The notes: a model not told the origin generated them from the sequence alone. A DNA stretch of 64,000 bases from Zizania palustris (GCA_019279435.1 JAAALK010000287.1:30566162-30630161); one strand, 5' to 3'; counted from the first letter of the stretch, positions 1-11,626 are shown. Numbers and translations: made by a program.

Positions 1-1640
1 CTTCAACACCAATCTGATATAGCAACTCTTTTAACCGGCTTACATTAGCTTATTATATTTCATCTTGCTCTATCCGTACTTCCGTATTAAAATTGAAAAT
101 TTTCAACTTGATGTAACGATGTAAAAGATATTTAAATAATTACAATACTAAATCAATTACTAAATATATTTAAACAATGTATTAATTTGATATTATGAAT
201 ATTAATATATATTTTAATTAAAATATTAAAATCAAATATGTTCAACCTAAAAATTTGAAACGACATGAACGAAAGTTGCATCTCAAGATGATGGGTGCAT
301 TTATATACACATATATAAAATACTATAAAATGGGAATTGTGCAGGGGTGGGAGAGCAAGTTTGACACACCCGCCGTGTGAGCGCTGACGCCAGCGCTTCC
401 TTTCGTGTGTTCACATTAAACCGCTGCGGACGAACGCGCCTCCGCTCCATGTTCTAGACCACACTAGATTTGGAGCTCCTAAGCTCTCTTTTTTTGGAAG
501 TGGTTCAAAATTTTAAATTTCATCTAAAATATAAATGAAATGATTTACTCAAGTATTACCCATGTAATCATAGGTTCAGATACATGGATTTTATTAGCAC
601 TAGAAAATCTTACATCTAGAGATTTGAGGCAAAGGTTGTGGTCCTAAGGCTATTGACAGTGGTGAGTTTCATAACACTGTTTAGAAGTCTACATCAACTT
701 TGCAACCGAATGAAATATCATTTCTCAGTGGAGAGTTTTATTTCACTATTTCCTAAGCTAACCAGTGTAATTAAATGCAACTAGCTCTCATGAAATATCC
801 TCTCTCTGATGAAATGATTTGGTTTTCAGTGGACGTTTCATTTCGTTTCATTCGTCTTGGAAATATGTTAGCACCATGTCATGGTGATGACACTACTTAC
901 TTCTTTTCCCTCATTAATTGAATATTATGTCAACAGAAAAATCTGATATGATATAATAATTAATACTATGAACCACTCCATAAAACTTCCGTCGTAAATA
1001 TCTCAACTGTACATTAAATCGACGGGTGTTTCGAGTTAACGTACGAAGAAAATCAAACAACAGACCGTTGATGATTCTAAATACATAAATAGTATAAATT
1101 TAAAGTTCCAAGAGCAGCTGAAGTGGAGGCCCACCTGTCAGTCGCCCCGCGCGTGTGTGCGTGCGTCAGGCGTCACCGCGTGCGCAGTACGCTTGCGGCC
1201 CAAGGCGGAGCTGGACTTTTCCCGTCACTCGCGCGTCGGACTCGCGTCGTCGAGAAGGTTCGTTCGTTGACCCATCCATTCCCCCATTCGACTAACGTAC
1301 ACTGCCGCATGCACAACGGCAACGGCAACGGCAACGCGTGTAAGATCCGGTCATAAAATATATTATTTTTATAGTTTAAATTTTGTCTCAAATGTGCTAA
1401 TTTAGTACTAGTAAAAACCATATTACTTATATTATTCTTAAATCTTAGTACTAGCTACTGCTACTCTGTCTAATTATTTCTAGACTCATGCTCACTTATC
1501 ATATGAAAATATTATAATTTTTACATATTTTTAGTATACGTCTCCAAGCATAAAAGCTCAGTGGAACCACTCAATTAGCTTGATAAAAATTTAGAGTTAA
1601 CGTAATTAATGAGTAATATCTAAGCTACCTCTCCATTCGT

Positions 1641-1755
1641 CTAATCTAATAACGAATAGAACATTTCGTAGTACAATGAATGTGGACAATAATTCAATAT
1701 CATTGTTCATATTCATTGTATTACAAAATATTTCGTCCGGTGTTAGATTGATATT
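1641..1755. repeat. Fold-back hairpin, probable small MITE
   Basis: The arms at about 1644-1690 and 1703-1751 are imperfect reverse complements across a short loop. Both arms carry ATCTAA near the outside and TACAATGAAT towards the loop. The compact stem of about 47 bp and AT-rich setting fit a short MITE or MITE remnant. I could not fix terminal motifs or a target duplication, so the family is open. A small-RNA hairpin precursor is an alternative reading. Confidence 0.5.
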
Positions 1756-2150
1756 TGCTTAACCAGTAATCAGTTTGATAATTACTCAAGATTAATTGTT
1801 TGCAGGACTAACGTGTTACTATGGTTTACTTCTCAGGCTTAGCAGCAGTCGCAGCCATCTCAGTCAGCGATGGAGACCTACTGTACTTAGACGATAGAGT
1901 AGTTAGTTCACGGTCGATTGCTGACTAAAAAGAGGCTGAGCTTATGTAAAGCGCCGAGTCAACTGTTGACTTTACTGCATGCCCTTCCTAGCTTTAAGCA
2001 CATTATTCCATGCATCTAGAGCGCTGGCATCGTGGACTTCACGTATTATTTAATTATTACCGATCTTGCAGGGAATCGACCTGTGTTCTTTAGTCAGGAC
2101 GACCGGTTCTAATTAAAGTGCTCAAATGTTTAATATATATATATATACAC

Positions 2151-2315
2151 ACACGGGAGCGCTATTCTACACCACGTGTGTAGAATAACTATCCTACACC
2201 GTAGTACATTCAGTAGTAGATTTCTCAGTAGAATAACAATTGAGCACTATTTTTTTCTCGGTAGTAGATTTCTCAGTAGAATAGCTATTTTACACCCGTG
2301 ATTTAGAATAACATT
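2151..2315. repeat. MITE-like element between TA microsatellites
   Basis: The segment is bounded by runs of TA/CA dinucleotides. It contains short inverted segments related to GCTATTCTACAC and a 23-bp direct repeat at 2213-2235 and 2261-2283 (period 48). The alternation of GTAGAATA-type motifs on both strands suggests a small non-autonomous DNA transposon that entered a TA-rich site. Class is not assigned. Confidence 0.4.
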
Positions 2316-2842
2316 TGTATATATATATATATATCATATCATATCAAATAATTTTCTTTGCTCGAGCTAGCTCACGATTGCTGACTAAAACTAACAGCTA
2401 GTAGCTATATCGTTTAAGAATTTCTACACTGCAATCACACGCGGCTCTTGAACTTTTAAATAATACAATTATATATATAGTGTTTTTATATCGTTTATAA
2501 ATTTTTTATATTAACAATATTCATTTAAATTCTTAAACAATTATCGTAAACTTTAGGTTTCATCCGTCGTTCTTCATTCATCTTCCACCTCCACATTTGA
2601 AGACGTTTGAAATTAAACAAATTGTTGTGGAACATAGAATATAGATGAAGCTAAAGTTTATAAAAACTATTTAAGTATTTAAATGAATAAACTTGATACT
2701 AAAAACGAAAAAAAATCAAGTATTCAAAATGCAGCTTGCATTGATCGAGCGGCCTGCTGCCGTGCTGCACCACCGACGACGAACCAACCAACAGCGACGG
2801 CGTCTGCTCCGCCGCCGCTCGTCTCGTCCCGATCTGATCATC

Positions 2843-3262
2843 TCATGAGAACGGCGCCCGTTCGGGCGCGCGGTGCACGCCCTTCCGCGGGCGCCGCCGG
2901 TGGCTGTGCGGGTCGACCGCCGGCACCGGCACCAGTGCGGCGACTTTGGCTGTAGCTTGCTCCTCCTCCTCCTCCTTGCCGTTGTCATCACCACCATTAC
3001 TGCTCACCCGTTCTCCTCCTGTCCTAGCTCGTGACGACGACGACGACGTAGATTGTCCCGGCTTGATCTTCTGCTGCTTACCGGGCCTCTCATCTTTCTC
3101 CTCGCCTTCAGCGGCATCTTCCATGGCTTCATTTCCATATACCTGTGGTTCTGCCACGTGGCTGGGGTCGATGGCCAATGTCAGGGTATCATCCCACTCC
3201 ACACGTCGCAGCTGACATCAACACAAACAACACAAATTTAAATATATCAGAATTACAATGAA

Positions 3263-3293
<31 letters not shown>

Positions 3294-4265
3294 ATATATC
3301 AGATGTAATGTTAGCTATGAGAAGTGTATTTTAAAGGTAAAGTTATCTTTTATAAGTATTAAAATACTATATTTGAGACAAATTTAAAATTCTAAAAAAC
3401 AATGTATTTTATGACGGAGGGAATAATTATATTTATCCATTCCAAAAAAGAGTTTATTTCTAATACTTTAAATTTATTCTAAAAAGATTCATTTCAATCT
3501 CCTCGTCTACACTCTTTTACAAATCAAGAGATTTTATTCCTTAACGCCATTTATTTATCACTTTATAATATTATTTTATTATTAATAAGATATATTTTAT
3601 ATTTTACTTTCACCGCAAATTTATTAATTTTATATTAAAGCATACTTATGTTAGACACAAAGAGAGTATTATCTATTCTTATTTTCAAATGCTACTCTAC
3701 AAGAGAGCTGACATGTTTGCGAGGTGAAATGATCGGAATCGTTGATGCACAAATGGACGGGTCAGATGAGACACGTTTTCTTGGAGTAAACCTTGCAGCC
3801 GAGGGAGCAGAAGCGGAAGGCGACGTCGAGGAGGCCGCGGCCGCATTGCTCGCAGGCCGAGCAGGCGACGGTGGCGGCGGCGGCGCACCTGCCGTTCCGT
3901 GGCGCCTGCGGCCGCTCGTTGAGGAACACCACCCTGTCGGCGTTGATGACGTAGGTCTGCACGTTGGACAGATCGATCACCGCCTCCAGCTCCGACACCT
4001 TCACCACGCTGTGGTACGACGACCGCCGCACCTGGACGACCCGGTGGCCGGCGTGCGCGGCGGTCCGTCCATGGACGCAGTAGGCGCAGATTTCGCCGGC
4101 GCCGGCGCAGTCGAGGCAGTAGTGCCTGCACTCGTTCCTGCTCATGTGGCTGTGCGCGCCGCACGGCGTGAAGAACCGCGCCGCGAGCAGCGGACGCAGC
4201 CACGCCGGCCCGCGCCGCAGCTGGTTCTCCTCCACCCGCTCAGCCGCCACCATTGCCGAGTTCAT
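2843..4265 (-). CDS. PLATZ zinc-binding transcription factor
   Basis: Plant AT-rich sequence and zinc-binding (PLATZ) protein, a plant-specific nuclear DNA-binding family. Two coding exons on the minus strand, 4265-3792 and 3211-2843, join in phase 0 at GCK|LRR, restoring the family motif FCSLGCKL. Total is about 280 aa. Exon 1 holds the PLATZ core: WLRPLL, C-x2-H (CGAH), then paired cysteines (CLDC, CAYC), histidines, the segment DLSNVQTYVINADRVVFLNERPQ, and a second cluster CSACEQC plus CSLGC. Exon 2 is acidic and Ser-rich and ends in a basic tail RKGVHRAPERAPF, close to the usual PLATZ C-terminus. The start is uncertain: MNSAM at 4265 or the Met at 4253 both fit, and the frame stays open upstream, so an additional 5' exon is possible. 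Family assignment is secure. Confidence 0.85.
3240..3300. repeat. AT dinucleotide tract in PLATZ intron
   Basis: Two runs of AT/TA of about 20 bp each face one another with a central TT step, making a perfect low-complexity palindrome. It lies in the intron of the PLATZ gene, about 30 bp beyond the acceptor of exon 2. Confidence 0.8.
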
Positions 4266-4429
4266 CGTCGTCGTCTGCCTCGATCTGCGGTCTGCACCAC
4301 ATCCAACCAATCGCAATTCACACAGATCCGAAAATGCAGTCTCAAAATCAATCCAAACACACAATCCAGTAGTGAAAAAGAGAACAATGTAGCATAAACC
4401 AGAAGACGCCATTAGTTTCTGCATCTCGC

Positions 4430-5890
4430 CGAGCCAAGATTATTACCCGCGCTTGATCCGCTTGCCCAGCGGACGAGATCGTCGACGAGGTCGAATTCGT
4501 TCGAGCGCGAGCGAGCGCGCGACGAAATGAAACGATGAGAAGCGCGATGGCCGATGTGTGCGAGAGATTTCGATTCAAGATTGCTCCTTTTCAAGGGAGG
4601 GAGAAGGAGGAAATGGAAATAAACAGCGAAAGCTATTCGCGCACAGCGGCCGCCGGCCGCCGGCCGTCTCGGTTTACACGGCCACACGGGACAAGCGATG
4701 AGCTTGGGTTTCTTGCCATTTCTTTCCAATATTCCGTTTTTGTAATCAAACTGACACTAGGTCATAGCCAAAAATGGAATTTTTATTTTTTTATTTAAAC
4801 AAAGGTGTTGTCGAAGGTGTGGTTGTTGTGATTTAAAAAACTAAAACCCTGTAAAACAGAAGTAATTTAAACATAGATTTCATATTATAAGAAGTCACTT
4901 TACTTTTTTTAATATCAAATTCTATGACTTTCACAAGTTTAGCGAAAAATATATTAACATTTACACTATTTAATAAATACTCAATTATATCGCAAAATCG
5001 AACCTATTTGTTAGATTATTGGGCTAATTGGGTCGGGCAAACCGGTGAGCTGCGTTGCTAGCCAATTTTAGTCCCACCTCGCTCACGCAAGGAGGCTACG
5101 AGCCCTTTTTAAGGGAGAGTAGTCATCCCCCTTGGCCGATCTTTTGGGATGGATAGAGCTCTCCGCTTATAAAGGTGTGTCGGATGTGCATGAACGCCTG
5201 AACGTGGGGCGAGGCTGGTATGAGCTGGTGTTGCGTGGGAGCTGAAAGGCCTGGGACACTAACACTGGGCCGGTGTTGCGTGGGAGCTGAAAGGTATGGG
5301 ACGCTAACACCGTCGTACGAAGGGTAACTATCAACATTTATGAAGAAAATTTGGGAGGCACAAATTCACAAATCCCAATTTAGGGGAAGACAAAATCCAA
5401 CAAGGAACTATCCTATTTACAAAATACCTCACAAATGCTACATAGAATAGAATGTCGAATTTAGAGGTAGTCAGATAAGACATGTTGCCATTGAGAAATG
5501 CAATACTATTACCATCACCATGCGAAAACCCTAAATATCTCTAGCTGAAACAAACCGGATATCGTCGGAGATTTGTCACCCCTCTTCTTTGAGGCGCCAG
5601 CGAGGACACTAGAGGAGGAGGGGTTTCAAGATTGTCATTGGAAATCTTGTATACCTTTGAGTCACTGGTGGCAAATACCAATCACATACATATATATAAA
5701 TTTATAATCGTGAAGTTGGATATGAAATATGTACTGGGCTGGCATAGCCGACGTTGGAATATATATGAGTTTTATGTGAAATCCTTCATTGAGACATGGT
5801 CTACCCTACATTTATATTTTTTACTTTTATAAATATACCAATGTTTTACATTACATAACAACAATTGAAAATTGTATTTGAGGATATATA
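4430..5890. other. Intergenic region with a tandem duplication
   Basis: No gene recognised. The first 300 bp are the 5' flank of the PLATZ gene (GC-rich to about 4700, with CCGGCCG repeats near 4650). Around 5030-5330 a distinct segment begins TGTTAGATTATTGGG, carries a plant USE-like motif (GTCCCACCTCG, near 5071) and a TATAAA-like stretch at about 5167, and contains a tandem duplication (separate entry). It may be a solo LTR or TRIM remnant, but I could not find a matching target duplication. Confidence 0.45.
5222..5315. repeat. Short tandem duplication
   Basis: A unit containing GGTGTTGCGTGGGAGCTGAAAGG, followed by TGGGACNCTAACAC, occurs twice head to tail with a few substitutions (first copy about 5228-5270, second about 5272-5312). 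It sits at the end of the possible LTR-like segment. No open frame crosses it. Confidence 0.7.
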
Positions 5891-5894
5891 TATA

Positions 5895-6142
5895 GGGAAA
5901 GTATCCTGTGCACATCGGCTAGCCGTGCACATGGTGCACATGTGAGATCTTCACATTTAATCTGTAATCCAACGGACAACAGCTTCACCAGATCATTTTG
6001 CAGAAAACACCTCCCACCTCCCCCATTCTGTCATTTTGCGATAACCCCCAGCTACTGTTGTCCGTTGGATTACAGATTGAAGGTGGAGATCTCACATGTG
6101 CACCATGTGCACGGCTAGCCGATGTGCACAGGATACTTCCCC
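5895..6142. mobile_element. MITE with about 85-bp terminal inverted repeats
   Basis: The left arm (about 5895-5980, starting GGGAAAGTATCCTGTGCAC) and the right arm (about 6056-6142) are near-perfect reverse complements, separated by only some 75 bp. The arms share GTGCACATCGGCTAGCCGTG and the segment around CTGTAATCCAACGG. Flanks are ATATATATA on the left and ATATATATG on the right, so a 9-bp (8/9) duplication is possible but the TA-rich context makes it weak. Long TIRs starting with GGG plus a possible 9-bp duplication point to the Mutator group. The open frame at 5998-6180 lies inside and has no coding merit. Confidence 0.8.
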
Positions 6143-6639
6143 ATATATATGCCTACAATCGAGTGGAGGGAATGTCATAGTCCATCATCTCACTTAAGAC
6201 TACTTAAGGATATACCAACAAAGTAAAGTATTGTCAACGTCGAATTAGATAAAAAATATTTAGACCTTTCAGAAAGACATTGTTATCATGTGCTTTTACA
6301 CTCGCGAGAAAATCAACACGTGGGAATTTGTGTTTCCCCCCAAAAACGGATAATAATTTGTGAACATGGGAATCCCATCGATGATTGGCTGGCTATTTTA
6401 CTTATTACTCCCGACCTTCCATTTTGTTTTTTTTTGAAATAATATATTTTTTAACAAATTTCATAACTAGTACATGCTTTTAAAAAAAATCTGTCGACGA
6501 TTGAAACGTCGATAGAGTCTGAAACCATCCAATCTAGTTTGATTTTGCAATTGTTTTTTAAAAAAACGTATACCAGATTTGAAAATTATTTTCAAAAATA
6601 AATTATTTCAAAAAAATCCATTTTGGGCGCCTAACCGTT

Positions 6640-6984
6640 ACGGGCCCGACGCCGGCCCACCCAACCCAAAACCACTGGATATCTCGCTATCTCGGCCTAT
6701 CAGGCCCACCGCCGTCCGCCGCCTTCCTCTCTCGAGCTCGCGTCTATCGCAACCGACGGCGGCTCTTCCTGCAGTCTCTTCCTCCTCTTCGTCGGAGTCG
6801 TCGTCCCGCCGTGCCGAGCCCGAGACGCCAGAGCTAGATCGCCGATACCACGGCGCGGCACTGCCCAGAAGGTCCCCAGCGGGCGTGGCAGGCGGGCCTC
6901 GGCGACTAGGGCTTCCCGGTGTCGGTTCCCCCAGTTCTCTCCCCACTCCCGACACCCGTGCCCTATAAGCGCGGGGGGGCACCG
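6640..6984 (+). other. 5' non-coding exon of the coiled-coil gene
   Basis: A GC-rich, CT-repeat-bearing segment ends at a good donor, ACCG|GTAAGG, at 6984/6985. The matching acceptor TTCATCAG lies at 7593, 20 bp before the ATG of the coding exon. A leader intron of about 600 bp in this position is common in grass genes. The left boundary is approximate. Confidence 0.6.
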
Positions 6985-7612
6985 GTAAGGGACCTCCTTC
7001 ATGTCTCGTTCTCCCATGTCGTTACCGATTTCACCGGGGGTCGATTACTAGGGTAGGCACCGGCAGGAGACGAATTCATGGCGCATCGGTGCGTGTCCCT
7101 GTTCGTGCTCCTCTCCGGATTTTCAGTTTGTTTCAGCGGGGCGGATTTTGCGCCGCGTGGAGCTCGTTTGTAGGGGTTGGATTACGACGGCGTCGATGGC
7201 GTATGTTGCTGTGAAATCCTACAATTTTAGTACTTATGAAGCCACGAATTTCATCATAGCAGTAGCAAATACAACATGAGGAGAAGAACAGATTCGTCAC
7301 AGATTAGCGCGCACAATGTTTGTTTGCACTTGCTCCAACATTGTGTGCCACTATGCCAGCATTCGCCTGATCATGGACATGGTGTGAAGCACCGAGTCCT
7401 TATTCTTCAAAGGGGAAGGCCTGACATTTACAGGAAGTGTGTTTCACATAACAAGAGTTGCCTGAGGACATCTCAAGTACTAGTGTTCCACATAGTGCTA
7501 AAATCTTATTAATCCTATTGAATTGCCTGCTGTGTTATTTTGAACATATAGATTGATGCTTTAGTTACTTTCTTATCTGAATCAATTCATCAGGGAGGCG
7601 TGATCCGAGATA

Positions 7613-8056
7613 ATGCAAGACCCAAGAGGCATGGCACGAGATGATTTCTTAACTCCAAAGACACATAAGAGAAAGGTCGTTTATCGGCCTTTGTCTTCAG
7701 GCCAAATAAAAGCTGAACCCGAACTGCTGCGGAAGGAGGTTCCGCACACGTCAGGCAAGAGCCAGAAGCCACCTAAAATAACCTTCAAGAATGAGCCCCG
7801 CCTTCCCCCGCCGCAATCCGACAGGGGAACCCCAGATTCCGTGCCAGATTCTGGTCCGGCCGATGAATACAGGGCATTGCGGAGGAAGTACCTGCTGCTG
7901 GAGGAAGAGAACTTTGCACTGGACAGACAATTGAGCCTGGCTGAACAGGAAGCCAACGTTCTCCAGGATGAAAAGTTTGCGCTGCTGGATCAGCTTGTTG
8001 TCTTGGAAGGCCTTGTTGATCCTTCACAGATGCAGCAGCCACAGAGAAGGGTATGA
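7613..8056 (+). CDS. Small coiled-coil protein of unknown function
   Basis: Single coding exon of 147 aa, reached through a 5'UTR intron (6985-7593). The N-terminal half (1-85) is basic and proline-rich and looks disordered (PKTHKRK, KPPKITFKNEP). Residues about 88-135 form a leucine/glutamate heptad pattern (ALRRKYLLLEEENFALDRQL and onward to LLDQLVVLEGLV), a likely parallel coiled coil. There is no basic DNA-binding region immediately before the zipper as in a bZIP, so I do not call it one. The coding look comes from balanced composition, a splice-supported leader and a clean stop. It probably belongs to a conserved plant-only family, but I cannot name it. Met7 is an alternative start. Confidence 0.65.
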   Translation: MQDPRGMARDDFLTPKTHKRKVVYRPLSSGQIKAEPELLRKEVPHTSGKSQKPPKITFKNEPRLPPPQSDRGTPDSVPDSGPADEYRALRRKYLLLEEENFALDRQLSLAEQEANVLQDEKFALLDQLVVLEGLVDPSQMQQPQRRV

Positions 8057-8334
8057 TGAGACATTCTATGTCAGTCCGTTGTCTGTTCATAGTCTAATTC
8101 AGCACCCAGTTCTACCTGTTCTTGCTTTCTAGATGTGACCAATTGTAGTAGAACACAAAAAAACCTATTCTATTATTTGTGGAAGTTTGAACACTTAGAT
8201 AAATGCATGTGCAAAGATGAAAGAGTTATTATTGGTTTACCTGAAATTTTATCGTGACGGCCACAGGAAATTCAGCACGTATTGATTATAGATTATGTAG
8301 ATGGACAATATATTACATAAATAAAATAAATATC

Positions 8335-8507
8335 ACTCCCTTCGTTCTATTTTATTTGTTTGAGTTTTTTATAAACCAAACATATCTAACTTTTACTAAT
8401 GTTATAGAAAAATACACTAATAACTATAATGCCATTTTTTTTCAAATCCAGCTTACAATATATGACTTTAAAAAGCAAAAACGAATTATAATATGAAAGG
8501 AGAGAAT
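8335..8507. repeat. Degenerate Stowaway-like MITE
   Basis: The left end CTCCCTTCGTTCTATTTTATT resembles the grass Stowaway terminus (CTCCCTCCGT). The right end, TATGAAAGGAGAG, reads as its decayed inverse. The 170-bp length and AT-rich interior fit. Only part of the termini pair, so this is a tentative relic. Confidence 0.4.
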
Positions 8508-8737
8508 ATAAATTTATGGACGATGGTTGCTAATAGCCTAATAGCTTATGAAGATGGCGGCTCGTACGATGAACTAAATGTAAGTGAAATATTGTTTAGA
8601 AAAAAGTTATTTAAAAATGGTTTGGAAGGTTTTTGAACAATCATTTTTTTTTGTGTATTTTTAGTTGTCATACATAAGATATGTGACAAAACAATAAATC
8701 TCATTCAACTACGTTGCAAAATAGCAAAAAATCTTAA

Positions 8738-9097
8738 GGTCCCGTTTAGATCCTATGTATTGAAATCCATTGAAATACATTTTAGATTCTATAAAATATT
8801 GAATTGTGTAGAATTCAATTGAAATCCAATATTTCTATTTGAGCATTTCATAGAATTACAATGTAATAACTAATTTTTAAAAATGTTTGGATTATCAAAC
8901 CATGGAACTAATTCCATTATTACATGAAAGTGTCACCATCTTCACCTAAATTCATCTAAAATGGGAGGAGAGACCGGGAATCCGGTCAATTCTTTTTTTT
9001 TTGAAGAGGAATTGAACTGAATTGTGAATTCTAGGGTGAATTCTGGATAGGATTTCATAATTCTAATTTCAAAATAATCAAAACGGTTCATCTCACC
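8738..9097. mobile_element. Tourist/PIF-Harbinger-like MITE
   Basis: The element starts GGTCCCGTTTAGAT and ends in an imperfect inverse (AATCAAAACGGTTCATCTCACC). TAA lies directly outside both ends (8735-8737 and 9098-9100), the target preference of Tourist/PIF elements. The interior is AT-rich with no frame. It ends about 250 bp upstream of the BUBR1 start codon. Confidence 0.55.
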
Positions 9098-9351
9098 TAA
9101 TTGAATATCAAATTTTCAATTCTGAATACAACATCTAGCGTCCAAATCATAATTTTTTTAGTGACCATACCACGAGAAGAGCTCATGAGTTTGGGCCGAT
9201 GTGATTTTTTTGTAAGCCCAACTTACGAAAAAGTCCAAAACTTCCACCTTTTTATAGCCCGGAGCCGCAGCGTCCGCTCCACAGCTCCACAGTCCGATCC
9301 ATTTTGAATCTCTCCCAACGGTCGGCTTCGGAGCGACGCCCAGACGAACAC

Positions 9352-11626
9352 ATGGCAGCGGCGGCGGCGGCGGCGGAAGAGCCGGTGATGGTGCTCGACA
9401 GGGAGACGCTGATGCTTCTGGGGGGTGGCGCCCCGACGGCGCCGGGCGCCGAGTGGGAGACGTTCAAGGAGAACGTGCGGCCGCTCAAGCGCGGGCGCAA
9501 CGTGGGCCTCCTCAACCGCGCCCTCAAGGCGCACATCGACCCCGCCCAGCGCACCGCCCTCCTCTCCGCCCGCAGGTACCTCCGCCGCCTCTTCTTTTGG
9601 TTTGGTTTGCTCTGGATTTCTCGATCTGGGGACAGGTGGTCTCTGGCGATTTTGTTTGTCCGCGGTTTGATTGATTTACTGATTCAGGGAAATGATCGAG
9701 GCAATCGACGTGTACCGCGGCGAAGATCCGCTCAAACCATGGCTAGAGTAAGCATTTGTTTACTTGGTTCATCCTACCCGCTCGAGCCGAAAGATGGGGT
9801 GATCTCTTCTCTGTAAGCTTGTTGCTCATGGCTGGCCTTGTCTGCTTCATCTGCGCGCAGCTGCATCAAATGGGTTCAGGAGTCGTTTCCGACAGGAGGA
9901 GATTGCTCAGGGCTGGTGGTGATCTACGAGCAGTGCGTGCGTGCCTTCTGGCACGACGAGCGTTACAAGGACGACCTCCGGTACCTCAAAGTGTGGCTGG
10001 AATATGTGAGTTGCCGAATCCAGAAGACTGGCAACATCTAATACTCATCACGCGGATGAATTTTCTTTTGATTCCACTTTGGTTTGAGCTTTGCAGGCAG
10101 GGAATTGTGCTGATTGTGAGGTCATATTCAGGTTCTTGGAGGCCAACCAGATTGGTCAGGGACATGCCAGCTACTACTTATCTTATGCATCAGTAATGGA
10201 GTCTAAGAACAAGCTAAAGAAAGCTAATGAGATTTTTAGCCTTGGTATAGCTAGGTGAGAATCTTAGGAGAACTTAGTAATTCTTGAAATACTGGAAATG
10301 TTATGTGTTTTCTTGAAAAACAAAAGTTCCCTGTACTAGATTCAAACACAATGAAAATATCGCTCGCAGGATTCGTTAGTTTACTTGCTAATTTGCCAGA
10401 AATGTGGGTGCTATTGTGCCAATATATATATATTTTTTGCTTTCTTTTCTGTCAGGAAAGCAAAGCCCGTGGAGAAGTTGGAAACTACATACAGGACGTT
10501 TCTTCAGAGATCCTCCAAAAAGAAGGCGCATCCCGAGGTGTTCTATCTAAATGGTTGCAGTGTTCTTTTAAATCCATAGGCCATTCTGCACTGGATGAAT
10601 TTTATTGTCTATTGCAACAGGATGACACGGCGAGTGATGATCACCCACACCCAGTACGGAACTTTGGGAGTGTTTTGAACCGTGGTGAATTCGGTAAGCA
10701 TAACTTTGGGATTGATGTTCAAGCAGTTGTCAGGGTGAAAAAGCTAATGTTGCATTTGATGTGGCAGGAGGCCAGCATGCAGAAAACCATTGCATGGTGA
10801 AACCGAGGGTAAAACTGCAAAGGTGTTATTATTACCCACTACCCTGCCATGCAATTAATATAAGTAACCTAGATGAACCAGGTGGTTTTTGACTGGTACT
10901 GATGCTGTTGCAAATTTGCAGAATTGATGTCAATAGGCCACTTGCAGTTTACAAAGATGAGAACTCGTTACCAAGTCATGGCCTTGCTAGAACCAGAAGC
11001 AACAACACGGCCTGGCAAACCCTTGGAACACAAGCAGATCGGAACAAAGAAAACAACATGATGCCTGCTAAGTGGACGTCACAGAAGGTTTTTGTTTTGT
11101 TCTAAGCCATTAGAACTCTTCAAAGTATCCATTTTGAGACATGTCTCGAGGTTTACCAGTTGAGCAACGACTAATGAATGGTGTGATACATTGCACTGAA
11201 CAGATTCCTCAGAAGGTAGGATCCAGGGCAGCAGTTCAGCCAACTCGTGTCAGCTCCATTGAGGTCTTTGTAGATGATGAATCTGCTGGGTATGCTACTG
11301 TGACCTCAAGTTAGAGTTCTTGAACAGTTCTTTATGAAGAATCACTATATAAACATATGATTTCTCTAACTTCCTTTTTGATTATGTTAGGGAACCAGCT
11401 CCTCAAGTGCTAAAGAGTCCAAAACCATCTATCTTGAAGCTTAGGCAGGCAACGAGCAAAAACCTCAAGCAGTAAGAATAGTTTAGCTGTAGTTGTATCT
11501 TCTGCTTCCAAGGTCCTGTTTCTTTGTCAATTTCTTAACCACACATGATGCTTTGTTTGAAACAGGGAAACTGAACTGCTTGTCGAGAATCCGCTGCGCA
11601 ACTTCCCTCTAAGTAGCCTCAGATAA
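9352..11626 (+). CDS. BUBR1: BUBR1/MAD3 spindle assembly checkpoint protein
   Basis: Checkpoint component that, with MAD2, BUB3 and CDC20, restrains the anaphase-promoting complex until kinetochores attach. Eleven exons join in phase: 9352-9575, 9688-9747, 9861-10005, 10097-10254, 10456-10537, 10621-10693, 10768-10822, 10922-11087, 11204-11289, 11391-11471, 11566-11626, giving 396 aa, the size of plant MAD3-type BUBR1 (about 395 aa in Arabidopsis). An N-terminal KEN box (WETFKENVRPLKRGR, KEN at 39-41) is followed by the TPR-like MAD3/BUB1 homology domain (about 45-215; DPLKPWL, YLKVWLEYAGNCAD, ASYYLSYASVMESKNKLKKA). A second KEN box (NRNKENN context, 308-310) lies in the C-terminal half. There is no kinase domain, as expected of the plant MAD3-like paralogue. 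The short C-terminus ends NPLRNFPLSSLR. Confidence 0.93.

Larger units (their letters stand above)
1..2842. other. Intergenic region left of the PLATZ gene
   Basis: I see no gene with coding character here. The DNA is AT-rich with two GC-rich islands near 340-450 and 1120-1340. The second island holds four head-to-tail copies of CAACGG at about 1315-1337. The two opposed open frames over 1123-1421 are overlapping and of low complexity, so I do not call them genes. A hairpin-forming inverted repeat (1641-1755) and a MITE-like element (2151-2315) are listed separately. Confidence 0.7.

Noticed and set aside
1123..1421. Opposed small frames around the CAACGG repeats
   Set aside because: They overlap each other on both strands, are short and low-complexity, and have no splice partners.
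3648..4397. 249-codon plus-strand frame
   Set aside because: It is antisense to PLATZ exon 1 and Ala/Gly/Arg-rich because of GC bias. The opposite strand carries the recognisable zinc-binding domain with correct splicing.
5060..5200. snRNA gene driven by the USE-like motif
   Set aside because: The USE-to-TATA distance is about 90 bp rather than the usual 25-35, and no U1-U6 sequence follows.
5010..5330. Cassandra-type TRIM with an embedded 5S RNA
   Set aside because: No 5S rRNA internal control region (A box, C box) can be read, so the Cassandra label is not supported.
7840..8056. bZIP transcription factor
   Set aside because: A leucine-type heptad is present, but the required basic region with N-x7-R directly before it is absent.
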